Below, piece after piece: positions 27,212 through 35,937 of a stretch of 64,000 nucleotides of DNA (positions within the stretch are counted from its first letter, which is position 1; the number at the start of each line of letters is the position of its first letter). Origin of the DNA: Fibrobacteria bacterium AD312 (lineage in GTDB: Bacteria; Fibrobacterota; Fibrobacteria; Fibrobacterales; Fibrobacteraceae); NCBI GenBank assembly GCA_001462345.1, contig LIUM01000026.1:1-64000 (forward strand). The letters run 5' to 3'. The translations under genes were made by a program, and so were the position numbers. The notes below the pieces were generated by a model that was not told where the DNA came from, ran no database searches, and saw only the letters and a list, made by a program, of their open reading frames with translations.

Positions 27212-29311
27212 ATGCAAGTAAGATTTTTTAAGACTCTTTCTTTACCATGTCTTCTTATGTTGATGTTATTACAAGCATGTAGTAAAACAACAGAAGTGGA
27301 AGACAAGGATATAAATACAAACCTATCTTCTGAAGCCGCTATAAATAATCCGTGTGATTTAACAGACCCTAATAGTGGTGCTATTTTTTGCAAAGACGAA
27401 ACGGGCACCTACATTTTTTTCATCACCATCAATGGCGATACTGTTTGGATGAATATTGAAGTGAGTTCCTCTTCTAGCGAAGTCTTCCTCTCTAGTTCTT
27501 CACTAGAAAAAATATGTACTACAGACAATCCTTCTTTTAATGCCGATGGCATTTCTTATTACTATAGTGAAGTCACTTTGTCTTATTACTACTATGATGA
27601 CTCCTGTACCCCTATTTTCTTAGCCCCATTAAGTTCAAGTAGTATTGTAGAAAGTTCTTCTTCAGCCATATCGTCTTCTGCGATATCTTCGTCTGTCATA
27701 TCTTCTTCTACATCTATTTCCAATGGTCTTGATCCTACAATCACCTATACAGAAAGCGAAGTGAACATTACCAATGACAATCAATGTATTGAAATCACTA
27801 ATGGTATTACTAAAATCTCCTGTGGAGGAAATTATTATTTCTCTGGAACACGTACAGAAGGCCAAATTCAAGTGGAATCTAATGATCTAAACAATGTCTA
27901 CCTTTATTTACAAGGTCTTTCTTTATCGAACAGTGGAGACGCTCCCATTTATGTTCGTAATGCAGAGAAGGTTTTAATTGTACTTGCCGACAACACCACC
28001 AATACATTTATTGACGGTTCTGATCGAACGGTATTTTATGATGGGGACACAACTAAAGCTTGTATTTATTCAAAAGACGATTTAACTATTAAAGGCAATG
28101 GAACGTTAAATGTGACTGGTAACTTTAATAACGGTATACACACTTCTAATGACCTTCGTTTTAAAGACGCTCCGACTATTATTGTGAATGCTAAAAATCA
28201 TGCCATTAAAGGAAAAGGCTCCGTTGAATTTGGAGATGAAACCCCATGGGCTGGCAATATTGAAATTACAAGCACAGAAGGTGATGGAATTAAAAGTGAT
28301 GAAGGGGAAGAAGAAACCTTTAACGCAGAAAAGGGATTCATTCACATCACTGGCGGTACATTTAAGATTACAACGGCTTATGACGCGATGGATGCCTACA
28401 ACTATATTTTAATCGATAATTCTCCCGTAATTACAATTAAAACAGGGCAAGGAGCCACAGGTTCTACAAATTCAACCTATAGCTATAAAGGATTAAAAAC
28501 AGATTCCCTTTTAACCATCAATGGAGGGACTATTGACATCAACTCTCAAGACGATTGCATTCATAGTAGCGGCATTATTAATATAAATGGAGGTACAATG
28601 ACTCTCGCTTCTGCAGATGATGCCATCCATTCCGATCAAATATTAAATATCAATGATGGAAACATTTCTGTGTCAAAATCTTATGAAGGTTTTGAAGCTT
28701 ATGTAATTAATCTTAATGGCGGAACAACCTCTATCGTTGCAAGTGATGATGGATGGAATGCTGCTGGAGGAGACGGTTCTGGTACAGCAACAGGTGGATC
28801 CACAGGCTTCCCTTCATGGGGTGGTGGCGGAGGAACGTCTTCTACCGGCACTCTCAATGTAAAAGGTGGATATCACTTTGTAAAAGCAGGTGGAGATGGT
28901 CTTGATTCAAATGGAGATTTTAATATTTCTGGAGGCACCACGATTGTTTTACAAACAGGTGGTGGCGGCAACGGTATTCTCGACATGGGAGATGGCGGAA
29001 ATTATAAAATGACTCATACTGGAGGCGTTGTATTAGGAGTAGGTACTGCTCAAATGTTTGTCACTCCAAATAGTGGCACTTATATCAGCAGCACTTCTTT
29101 AGGCGCTTCTCAAAACACTATGATCTCAATTGCAAATAGCAGCGGTCAAGTTCTTGCTGCATTTAAGACCCCATTAAGTGCGGCTGCTGGTATTTATATG
29201 GATAATAACATTAGCGGTCATAAGTTTTACATCGGCGGCACATTCAATGGCACTTTAGATTCAAATGGATTTGCCACCATTGGCACTATTTCTGGGGCCA
29301 CTCAAAAATAA
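27212..29311 (+). CDS. Cthe_2159-like beta-helix carbohydrate-binding lipoprotein
   Basis: Predicted surface lipoprotein of the Cthe_2159/DUF4353 family, whose founding member forms a right-handed beta-helix that binds cellulose and acidic pectic sugars. I start it at ATG 27212, because MQVRFFKTLSLPCLLMLMLLQAC is a lipoprotein signal ending in the lipidated cysteine; a TTG 13 codons upstream is less likely. Serine-rich linkers (about residues 85-105 and 145-175) lead to the family domain (about 180-700), with repeated rungs such as GDGIKSDEGE, GFIHITGGTFKI, DDCIHSSGIININGGTM, DDAIHSDQILNINDG and SYEGFEAYVINLNGG. It stands alone between divergent and convergent genes. Carbohydrate binding is inferred from the family. 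Confidence 0.85.
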   Translation: MQVRFFKTLSLPCLLMLMLLQACSKTTEVEDKDINTNLSSEAAINNPCDLTDPNSGAIFCKDETGTYIFFITINGDTVWMNIEVSSSSSEVFLSSSSLEKICTTDNPSFNADGISYYYSEVTLSYYYYDDSCTPIFLAPLSSSSIVESSSSAISSSAISSSVISSSTSISNGLDPTITYTESEVNITNDNQCIEITNGITKISCGGNYYFSGTRTEGQIQVESNDLNNVYLYLQGLSLSNSGDAPIYVRNAEKVLIVLADNTTNTFIDGSDRTVFYDGDTTKACIYSKDDLTIKGNGTLNVTGNFNNGIHTSNDLRFKDAPTIIVNAKNHAIKGKGSVEFGDETPWAGNIEITSTEGDGIKSDEGEEETFNAEKGFIHITGGTFKITTAYDAMDAYNYILIDNSPVITIKTGQGATGSTNSTYSYKGLKTDSLLTINGGTIDINSQDDCIHSSGIININGGTMTLASADDAIHSDQILNINDGNISVSKSYEGFEAYVINLNGGTTSIVASDDGWNAAGGDGSGTATGGSTGFPSWGGGGGTSSTGTLNVKGGYHFVKAGGDGLDSNGDFNISGGTTIVLQTGGGGNGILDMGDGGNYKMTHTGGVVLGVGTAQMFVTPNSGTYISSTSLGASQNTMISIANSSGQVLAAFKTPLSAAAGIYMDNNISGHKFYIGGTFNGTLDSNGFATIGTISGATQK

Positions 29312-29338
29312 TTGTTCCTTTGTACTCCACCAAACCAA

Positions 29339-29376
29339 AACAACAAAAGAACTCCGCGAGGGGTTCTTTTGTTGTT
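29339..29376. terminator. Strong 17-bp hairpin between convergent genes
   Basis: A 17-bp stem (29339-29355 with 29360-29376, one G-T wobble) closes on the loop GCGA. It lies 28 bases after the beta-helix lipoprotein stop and 10 bases before the end of the convergent citrate synthase gene, so it can end both transcripts. The outer stem is A/T rich, which supplies a U-tract in either direction. Confidence 0.8.
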
Positions 29377-29386
29377 TCTACTCATT

Positions 29387-30667
29387 TTAACGATCACTCA
29401 TAGGAATAAATTTTCGATGTGTTTCTCCAGTATAAATCTGCCTTGGACGATATATTTTTTGCTTTGGATTATCTACAATTTCTTTCCAATGTGCAATCCA
29501 GCCAGGCATACGTCCAATAGCAAACATGACCGTAAACATATTTAGAGGGATTCCAATGGATTGAAGAATAATCCCTGAATAAAAATCGACATTAGGATAC
29601 AATTTACGCTCAATAAAATAATCATCATGCAATGCATAGTCAGCAAGTTCTTGAGCGATTTGTAAAAGCTCATCATTTTTGCCAGCTTTATCCAATAATT
29701 TATGAGCTGCTTTTTGTAAAATTTGAGCTCGTGGATCATAATTCTTATAAACTCGATGCCCAAATCCCATTAATTTAACGCCATCTTCTTTTTTCTTGAC
29801 CTTTTCAATAAATTCTTTAACCGTATAATCAGCGTTTCGAATTTTATTAAACATCTCGACCACCGCTTGATTAGCGCCCCCATGCAAACGCCCCCACAAA
29901 GCACAAACACCTGCAGAACAGCTTGCATGTAAATTTGCTCCACTAGACGCCACCAATCGAACAGTACTTGTAGAACAATTCTGTTCATGATCTACATGAA
30001 GAATTAAAAACATTGTTAAGGCATGTAAAATATCAGGATCCACTTCATAAGAATTATTTGGAAGACTAAACATCATATGCAAAAAGTTTTCTGCATATCG
30101 TTTATTAGGATAAGGATAAACCATGGGTTGGCCGATACTCATCTTATAGGCTGCTGCCGCAATCGTTCTCACTTGTGAAATCAACTGAGCAGCACTTTTA
30201 TCAAAATGAGAAACGTCATCACGATCATCATATAAATCAGACTGATAACACCCCATAGCATTAATCATTGCTGAAAGCATAGCCATAGGATGGGCATTGT
30301 TTGGAAATCCTTCAAAATGATGACGAAACCCTTCATGTAAAATTTCTTGACTTGTCAGTAAATCAGAAAATAACTTGTATTCGTTTGAAGATGGCAGATG
30401 GCCATAAATAATCAAATAAGCCGTTTCAATAAAGCTGCTGTTTTCTGCAAGGTCTTCAATAGCATACCCACGATAGCGCAAAATACCTTTATCCCCATCG
30501 ATATATGTGATTGAAGATTTACAGCTACCTGTATTACCAAAAGAATCATCGAGAGTAATGTAACCCGTTTTTGATCTTAATTGAGAAATATCTATTGCTT
30601 TTTCATTTTCAGTCCCAACAACCAAAGGGCATTCAAAGGATTGATCGTCTATTTCGATACGTGGCAT
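29387..30667 (-). CDS. gltA: Citrate synthase
   Basis: Condenses acetyl-CoA and oxaloacetate to citrate; cytosolic. At 426 residues it matches the bacterial GltA type. Catalytic and substrate-binding segments are HVDHEQNCSTSTVRLV, GRLHGGANQAVVEMF, FGHRVYKNYDPRA and the C-terminal YPNVDFYSGI region. The ATG at 30667 is preceded by AGGAG eight bases upstream, a good Shine-Dalgarno. In a succinate-forming fermenter it most likely serves biosynthesis of glutamate precursors; that is an inference. Transcribed alone, with a palindrome in its leader. Confidence 0.96.
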   Translation of the reverse strand: MPRIEIDDQSFECPLVVGTENEKAIDISQLRSKTGYITLDDSFGNTGSCKSSITYIDGDKGILRYRGYAIEDLAENSSFIETAYLIIYGHLPSSNEYKLFSDLLTSQEILHEGFRHHFEGFPNNAHPMAMLSAMINAMGCYQSDLYDDRDDVSHFDKSAAQLISQVRTIAAAAYKMSIGQPMVYPYPNKRYAENFLHMMFSLPNNSYEVDPDILHALTMFLILHVDHEQNCSTSTVRLVASSGANLHASCSAGVCALWGRLHGGANQAVVEMFNKIRNADYTVKEFIEKVKKKEDGVKLMGFGHRVYKNYDPRAQILQKAAHKLLDKAGKNDELLQIAQELADYALHDDYFIERKLYPNVDFYSGIILQSIGIPLNMFTVMFAIGRMPGWIAHWKEIVDNPKQKIYRPRQIYTGETHRKFIPMSDR

Positions 30668-30687
30668 ATTATGTTCTCCTAATTCGA

Positions 30688-30701
30688 ATAGCTATAGCTA
30701 T
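30688..30701. promoter_or_regulatory. 14-bp perfect palindrome in the gltA leader
   Basis: ATAGCTATAGCTAT reads identically on both strands and lies 21 bases upstream of the gltA start codon, next to TTCGAA (30683-30688). It could be an operator for a dimeric regulator or could overlap the promoter; nothing identifies the regulator. Confidence 0.35.
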
Positions 30702-30713
30702 CTAATAATATGA

Positions 30714-30917
30714 ATGAATTATTATCTGAAAATTATTGAGGATAATAAATATTCATTTTCTATTTGGGGTACTTCAAAAGTTCTTTTTTATACAACTGAC
30801 ACCAATGCATCATCGGCTTTCGCTCGGTATTCAAATCAAAAGTCAATAAAAAGAAACACCCTTTATTTTAAAAATAATTACCCTGTCAAGGGGGGGCGTA
30901 AAAAGCCCTCTTTTTAA
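30714..30917 (+). CDS. Possible 67-residue protein, uncertain
   Basis: An open frame fills most of the 317-base gap between gltA and pilT. The product (YYLKIIEDNKYSFSIWGTSK, then YSNQKSIKRN) alternates polar and hydrophobic residues and loosely resembles DUF1508-type YegP domains, which end in SVKKN-like sequence, but the match is weak. There is no good Shine-Dalgarno, and a competing ATG at 30710 in another frame stops after nine codons. A terminator-like hairpin overlaps its 3' end. It may equally be a small RNA or chance. Confidence 0.25.
   Translation: MNYYLKIIEDNKYSFSIWGTSKVLFYTTDTNASSAFARYSNQKSIKRNTLYFKNNYPVKGGRKKPSF
30891..30915 (+). terminator. Possible + strand terminator before pilT
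   Basis: GGGC (30894-30897) and GCCC (30905-30908) form a short stem extendable by wobble pairs, followed by TCTTTTT. It would end a + strand transcript from the gltA-pilT gap, supporting either the small frame at 30714 or an RNA. Confidence 0.35.
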
Positions 30918-30944
30918 TAAAAAACATGAGAACAATGATTTTTA

Positions 30945-30970
30945 ATAAAAAAAAGCCCCTAAAAGGGCTT
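30945..30970 (-). terminator. Rho-independent terminator of pilT operon
   Basis: On the - strand AAGCCC (30970-30965) pairs with GGGCTT (30958-30953) around a 6-base loop and is followed by a run of T. It starts 14 bases after the pilT stop codon. Confidence 0.75.
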
Positions 30971-30984
30971 TATTATTGTAACAC

Positions 30985-32085
30985 TTACATCCAGCCACGA
31001 TCAGACGTACCAGAAATACCTCTAATTTTAAGATCGAAATCATCTGGATTAGTAGCCGCTTTCATTGCCGTATCCAAGGATATTTTGGATTCGGAGTAAA
31101 GAGTTAAAAGAGCCTGGTCAAAAGTTTGGCTTCGATATTGCATATGCCCTTCGGCAATCGCTTGCTCAATCATTTCTACTTTTGTTTTGTCGGCAATATA
31201 TTCCCGAATAGCTCCTGTATTCACAAGAATTTCTGCCGCAGGAACACGACTAGTTCCATCACGTGTAGGCAAAAGACGTAAAGAGATAATACCCACTAAA
31301 CATTCCGCCAAAAGCAAGCGGACTTCTTCATGTTGATGAGGAGGATACATCGAAAGAATACGATGTATCGTTTCCGTGGCATTTGTCGTATGAATCGTTG
31401 CAAAAACCATGTGCCCTGTATCGGCAGCTGTCAAAGCGATTTGCATCGTCTCTAAATCTCTAATTTCACCCACAAGTAAAACATCTGGGTCTTGTCTTAA
31501 AGCGGAACGAAGAGCGTTTTCATAAGAATTAGTATCAACGCCTATTTCACGCTGTGAAATAATTGATTTTTTATCACGATGAAGGTATTCGACAGGATCT
31601 TCCACTGTAATCACATTACACGTTTCTTCATTGTTAATATGATCAATCATCGCCGCAAGACAAGTTGATTTTCCAGAACCTGTTGTCCCTGTAACAAGAA
31701 TAAGGCCTCTCTTTTTTAAGGCTAATTCTTTAATGATCTCTGGTAATTGCAATTCTTCAAAAGTGGGTATTTTTGCTTTAATATGACGCACCACCATCGC
31801 AATAGTGCCTCTCTGGCGAAAAACGTTTACACGGAAACGCCCCATATCTCTAGCACCTACAGCAAAATCGCATTCCTTATCGCGTTCAAAACGTGCTTTT
31901 TGATCCCTATTCATGATATCATCTAAAAAAGAATCCATCATCACTGTATCAATTCTAACATCTGATAATTTTTGTAATTCACCATTAATACGATAAATAG
32001 GAGGAACACCAACACGAACATGTAAATCGGATGCCCCATGATTCACCATTTCACGCAATAAATGTTCTACACGAACGTCTGCCAT
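30985..32085 (-). CDS. pilT: Type IV pilus retraction ATPase PilT
   Basis: Hexameric secretion-type ATPase that depolymerises type IV pili at the inner membrane. Walker A GTTGSGKSTC, the Asp box ITVEDPVEYLH, Walker B LLVGEIRDLET and the His box TIHTTNA are all present, and the N-terminal domain GASDLHVRVGVPP is typical of PilT/PilU. The 366-residue length is normal with a short tail. ATG 32085 has AAGGA six bases upstream. It is 12 bases behind the acidic TPR protein gene, in the same operon. No pilin or pilus assembly genes occur in the window. Confidence 0.95.
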   Translation of the reverse strand: MADVRVEHLLREMVNHGASDLHVRVGVPPIYRINGELQKLSDVRIDTVMMDSFLDDIMNRDQKARFERDKECDFAVGARDMGRFRVNVFRQRGTIAMVVRHIKAKIPTFEELQLPEIIKELALKKRGLILVTGTTGSGKSTCLAAMIDHINNEETCNVITVEDPVEYLHRDKKSIISQREIGVDTNSYENALRSALRQDPDVLLVGEIRDLETMQIALTAADTGHMVFATIHTTNATETIHRILSMYPPHQHEEVRLLLAECLVGIISLRLLPTRDGTSRVPAAEILVNTGAIREYIADKTKVEMIEQAIAEGHMQYRSQTFDQALLTLYSESKISLDTAMKAATNPDDFDLKIRGISGTSDRGWM

Positions 32086-32097
32086 AGCATATCCTTT

Positions 32098-34107
32098 TTA
32101 AGCGTCGCCGAACTTTTCATTGACTTGACGCTGAATATCACTTAAACGTTTTTGAAGATCTAAATCTAAAGGATTTTTTTTAATAAGGTCTTGATAAATG
32201 TTCAAGGCTTTAGAATAAAGACCTTGTTCAAAATAAATTTCAGCGAGAGTTTTTGTATTTAAATTTTCATCTAGAAGAATTTCATCTTGATCTAAAGAAG
32301 CAGATGGATTTTTCATCAACGCGACAGCCATTTCATCATCGGAATCGCCTGACATTAAAAAATCAACACCATCACGTTCTTTAGATTTTTCTTTAGGGAG
32401 ATCGTCATCTTCATCTGAGGAGAACAGAGATGCAAAGGCACCTGATACTTCATCCTTGACTTCAATTGGGCGTATCGGAGAATCTAAATCACTTGAAGAT
32501 AAAACAGAACTTTCTTTTATTTTTTCAACCGAGTCAAAGGAATCTATGGAATCGTCATCCTTCCCAAAAAGAGCTGAAAATGAATGACCAACATCTTCTT
32601 CTATGGAACGGAGTATAGCCCCATCATTTTTTGGTTCTTCTGCATTTTGTATTGAAGGTAATTCAAGATCGTCATCTTCTCCAAATAGAGCGGAGAATGA
32701 ATTTTCAATATTATTCTTAACAATAGATTCATCGACAGGAACAGACTTATTTTCCTTAGGTAAATCTAAATCGTCTTCACCAAAAAGAGCCGATAAGCTA
32801 GAATCCACAGCAGAAACAAATTCTTCCGCTTCATTTTTGGGATCTACTTTTTTAGGTTCCATTAGGAGACTCTTATCAATTTCACTTACAAGATCACTCT
32901 TTTCAAATGTATTTTCTAAAGTTTTTTCTTCTAAGTCATTGGATGCAGACTTTTCAAACATGTTTTCGAAAGGTTTTTCTTCTAAGTCATTGAATGCTGA
33001 CTTTTCAAATGTGTTTTCTAAAGTTTTTTCTTCTAAGTCATTGGATGCAGACTTTTCAAACATGTTTTCGAAAGGTTTTTCTTCTAAGTCATTGAATGCT
33101 GACTTTTCAAATGTGTCTTTTGTTAAATCATCTGAAGCAGAAAATTCTTCTGGTAATTCATCTTGTCCAAAAATATCATCAAATGCACTTGAAAGACTTT
33201 GAGGCTTTTCTTCATCCACTTTTTTCGCAGGTTCAACAACTTCTTCTGAAACAGTAGCCACAGGCTCTGGTTCAGGAACATCTTCTTCATCATCAATACT
33301 TGTTGGAATCTCAAAAGAAGCAAATGGAGACACCGTTTTTTCAGAAGGCAACTCATCATCCATTCCAAACATACTTGAGAATGCAGACGAGACGTCATTT
33401 TCAGAGATGTCATCTCCCCCAAAAAATTCTGGAAGACTTTCATCAGCTCCAGATATCTTATCCATCACATTTACTAAAGAATTTTCTAAGCTTTCAAGAG
33501 AAGCATCTTCTGCGTTGTCTTCATCAGAAGGCAAAAGATTGCTAAGTAATGAAAAAGGATCTTCATTTGATAAATCAGGAGGAGTAGCTAGAGCCACATT
33601 AGCCGCTTCTTCAGAAGGAATTTCAAAAGAATCGTCTTGCAAATCGACTGATTTTGAAACATCATTAGAAACAGATTCTAATTCTTCAGCTTTTTCTTCA
33701 ACAGCAATGTCTTCTGGAGGGATGAAAGTATATTCTTCTTTCCAGAAAGAATCTAAAGGATCCATATCATGAACCATTCGATAGCAAAAATTTCTTTTGC
33801 CAATTTGGTTTATTTTATGGTAAGCGGCTCCTAAACGACGCCAAGCTGCAATACAAAAAGGATCTTTTTTTACAATGAATTCACAGGCTTCAATAACTTC
33901 ATCAAAGCGTTCTAAATCAAAATAAATAGCAGAACGAACTAATAGTCCAGGTAAATAATCGTGTAAATAGGATAGCCCTGTATTCACAGTATCTAAAGCA
34001 ACATCTGGTTTACCTGCTTTACGTTCTAAGTCAGCAAGCCAAGCAAAAGCCAAAGAACTTGACTTTTTTCCTATTGCTTTTTTTACGCTTTCTAATGTCG
34101 CTGCCAC
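32098..34107 (-). CDS. Acidic TPR protein with repeated short motifs, pilT-linked
   Basis: Not a family I can name. TPR-like helices at both ends (about 20-120 and 614-665, TLAEIYFEQGLYSKALNIY) bracket a roughly 450-residue acidic, probably disordered region. That region has six related motifs of the form hSxxFSxLFGxDDxLP (about 239-254, 305-319, 435-450, 467-484, 506-520, 554-571) and a 34-residue tandem repeat, two copies, at 333-400. The GTG at 34107 is preferred over GTG 34113 because GAGG lies five bases before it. It sits between a Trm112-like gene (9 bases) and pilT (12 bases). TPR ends plus repeated motifs suggest a multivalent scaffold, perhaps in pilus or polarity control; this is inference. 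Confidence 0.75.
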   Translation of the reverse strand: MAATLESVKKAIGKKSSSLAFAWLADLERKAGKPDVALDTVNTGLSYLHDYLPGLLVRSAIYFDLERFDEVIEACEFIVKKDPFCIAAWRRLGAAYHKINQIGKRNFCYRMVHDMDPLDSFWKEEYTFIPPEDIAVEEKAEELESVSNDVSKSVDLQDDSFEIPSEEAANVALATPPDLSNEDPFSLLSNLLPSDEDNAEDASLESLENSLVNVMDKISGADESLPEFFGGDDISENDVSSAFSSMFGMDDELPSEKTVSPFASFEIPTSIDDEEDVPEPEPVATVSEEVVEPAKKVDEEKPQSLSSAFDDIFGQDELPEEFSASDDLTKDTFEKSAFNDLEEKPFENMFEKSASNDLEEKTLENTFEKSAFNDLEEKPFENMFEKSASNDLEEKTLENTFEKSDLVSEIDKSLLMEPKKVDPKNEAEEFVSAVDSSLSALFGEDDLDLPKENKSVPVDESIVKNNIENSFSALFGEDDDLELPSIQNAEEPKNDGAILRSIEEDVGHSFSALFGKDDDSIDSFDSVEKIKESSVLSSSDLDSPIRPIEVKDEVSGAFASLFSSDEDDDLPKEKSKERDGVDFLMSGDSDDEMAVALMKNPSASLDQDEILLDENLNTKTLAEIYFEQGLYSKALNIYQDLIKKNPLDLDLQKRLSDIQRQVNEKFGDA
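32908..33111. repeat. Near-identical 102-bp tandem repeat within the TPR gene
   Basis: Two adjacent 102-base copies (32908-33009 and 33010-33111), nearly identical in DNA, encode the alternating units FEKSAFNDLEEKPFENM and FEKSASNDLEEKTLENT. Each 102-base unit is itself two diverged 51-base halves. Such similarity implies recent duplication or slippage, so copy number may vary between strains. Confidence 0.85.
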
Positions 34108-34115
34108 AAACACCT

Positions 34116-34367
34116 CTATCTTTTCAAAATAATTGCTTCATCTGCTAATAAAACAGGAATGTTTTCAACTACTGGATATGCACGAGAGCCATCCTTGGTA
34201 ACAAGTAGGCTATTCAATGGAGCTGTAATTACTTGTCCTGAAACATTTTTTAAAGTTTTTTCACTAATTTTTTGATTCAATTCTTTTAATAGAAGACCAT
34301 CGGCTTCTGTTAAAGGAAGTTTTGTTTCTGGACAACATAACATTTGAAGTAAATCGGAATCAATCAT
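34116..34367 (-). CDS. Trm112/UPF0434-like small protein
   Basis: Short protein related to the Trm112/YcaR family, whose members act as zinc-binding partners of methyltransferases or have unknown roles in bacteria. MIDSDLLQMLCCPETKLPL matches the family start LLEIlaCPxCkgpL, and DGSRAYPVVENIPVLLAD matches the conserved YPvrdGIPvLL end. The second cysteine of the usual CPxC is replaced (CPET), so zinc binding is doubtful. I take the ATG at 34367, seven codons inside the longest frame, because GAAAGGTG lies just upstream. It heads the TPR-pilT operon. Confidence 0.7.
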   Translation of the reverse strand: MIDSDLLQMLCCPETKLPLTEADGLLLKELNQKISEKTLKNVSGQVITAPLNSLLVTKDGSRAYPVVENIPVLLADEAIILKR

Positions 34368-34428
34368 AACACCTTTCTTTTCATACACTTATGATAAAAA
34401 TAACATCATTTTAAGAAAACGCACGATA

Positions 34429-35937
34429 TTAATCGAGGTATTTTAGATTTACGAGAGCAAAATCGCCTTTTTTCTCGCCATCTATCAATAAATACTGTTT
34501 TAAGGGCAAATCTTGAAGAATCAAATCATTAAAATACTCTCTATAACCAGAACGATTGGAGTAAATCAATAGTTCTCGACAACCTGTTCTCTGACAAATT
34601 GACTTAAGTTCATTGACATGCCCTAATAAATGCATTCTATTTTCATCTGTGGCTTGATCAGGAACTCCACTAATGCAACCTAAAATTTCCATCCCTGGGA
34701 TCAAGTCATATTGATTAAACCATCGATGGAGAGAATCTGACGAACCACCTACGATAATCGAGCGATGCCTTTGTTTTGAAAAGATGCGATAAAAATAAAG
34801 GCCCCAAAACCATATACGTCGCCAAAAAATAACGCCACCTAAAGCAAAAAAGACTGATGCGATAAACGCAGGAGGTTCATGCATATAAAAATAGGCAAAT
34901 AAAGAAACCGCAATCTGAATAGGGAACAAGTATTTCAGATAATGTGACCCATCTAATTGAGGCGAAGAATAATCTCCAAGACACATGAGAGGAAACCAAA
35001 TAGATAGAGCTAACAAAACAGCAAAATCAAGAGAAATAGGCCCAGCTACCGCAAAAACAATACCTATATCAAAAATCATTTTCCAAAATTGAGGAATTAA
35101 TCTTGAAAAAATACCTACGAGCGAAGCAAAGAAAATACCTATTGAAACTAAGAATAGAGGAATATGAAACTGTTTGTGTTTACGATTAAAAATAATCATC
35201 GCATTATAAAAATCTAAATACGATCTGAAACGTCTTGTTTTACTACTCTGCCCTCTAAAGTGAATAATATTGGTTTCAGGAAAATAAAAGTTTTTATAGC
35301 CCAGTTTTTTTGCACGAAAACAAAGATCTAGGTCTTCTCCATACATAAAGAAGGATTCATCAAATCCTCCTAAAGTTTTATATAATTCATCACTGATACA
35401 AAAAAAGGATCCACTAATCGCATCGACTTCTGTTTCTTGATCTGGATCTAAATAAGTCATGTTATACGATGCAAAAAAACGACTTTTGGGAAATAATGAA
35501 GCAAGGCCAATAGTCTTAAAAATAGCGGCTAAAGGTGAAGGGAATGCTCTTCGACAGGCCCACTGAAGAGAGCCATCTTCATTTAATATTCGGCACCCCA
35601 CAAGACCCGCTTTTGGCTTTTCTTGAATATACTTGAGCGTCTTTGAAAAGGCCGTTTTAGAGACAATCGTGTCAGGATTGATAAAAAATAAATACGGCTT
35701 GGTAGCGTGAGTCGCAGCCAAATTACAGCCACGTCCAAAGCCTAAGTTTTCCTTAGACTCAAGCCAAATGACTTCTGGAAACATTTCCTTAACTTCAGTC
35801 GTCAATGGATACGGAGATCCATTGTCTAACACAATAATTTCTGAATCAATATCAATTAAAGCCTCTCTTACGGAAGCTAAACACGCAGGAATAAAATCTC
35901 TTGAGTTATATGCAATAATAATAACAGAACAAGGCAT
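34429..35937 (-). CDS. GT2 glycosyltransferase fused to membrane and nucleotide-binding-like domain
   Basis: Three-part protein. Residues 1-265 are a family 2 glycosyltransferase (SVIIIAYNSRDFIPACLASV, NLGFGRGCNLAA, FINPDTIV as the DxD region, SGSFFCISDELYKTLGGFDE, FMYGEDLDLCFRAK), of the type that adds rhamnose or similar sugars. About 265-390 holds several transmembrane helices. The last 110 residues (RSIIVGGSSDSL, LGCISG, LLGHVNELKSICQRTGCREL) resemble the Rossmann-like CoA_binding_3 region found in front of WbaP/WcaJ sugar-phosphate transferases, but no phosphotransferase domain follows. The ATG overlaps the previous gene's stop as TAATG, so it is translationally coupled to the polyprenyl-phosphate sugar synthase. 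Acceptor and sugar are unknown. Confidence 0.8.
   Translation of the reverse strand: MPCSVIIIAYNSRDFIPACLASVREALIDIDSEIIVLDNGSPYPLTTEVKEMFPEVIWLESKENLGFGRGCNLAATHATKPYLFFINPDTIVSKTAFSKTLKYIQEKPKAGLVGCRILNEDGSLQWACRRAFPSPLAAIFKTIGLASLFPKSRFFASYNMTYLDPDQETEVDAISGSFFCISDELYKTLGGFDESFFMYGEDLDLCFRAKKLGYKNFYFPETNIIHFRGQSSKTRRFRSYLDFYNAMIIFNRKHKQFHIPLFLVSIGIFFASLVGIFSRLIPQFWKMIFDIGIVFAVAGPISLDFAVLLALSIWFPLMCLGDYSSPQLDGSHYLKYLFPIQIAVSLFAYFYMHEPPAFIASVFFALGGVIFWRRIWFWGLYFYRIFSKQRHRSIIVGGSSDSLHRWFNQYDLIPGMEILGCISGVPDQATDENRMHLLGHVNELKSICQRTGCRELLIYSNRSGYREYFNDLILQDLPLKQYLLIDGEKKGDFALVNLKYLD

Noticed and set aside
32603-33202. 199-codon open frame on the + strand opposite the TPR gene
   Set aside because: It mirrors the low-complexity repeats of the real - strand gene, and the - strand frame has TPR domains, a Shine-Dalgarno and operon context.
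33123-33443. 106-codon - strand frame overlapping the TPR gene
   Set aside because: Out-of-frame reading of the acidic repeats, rich in Leu and Met with no recognisable domain.
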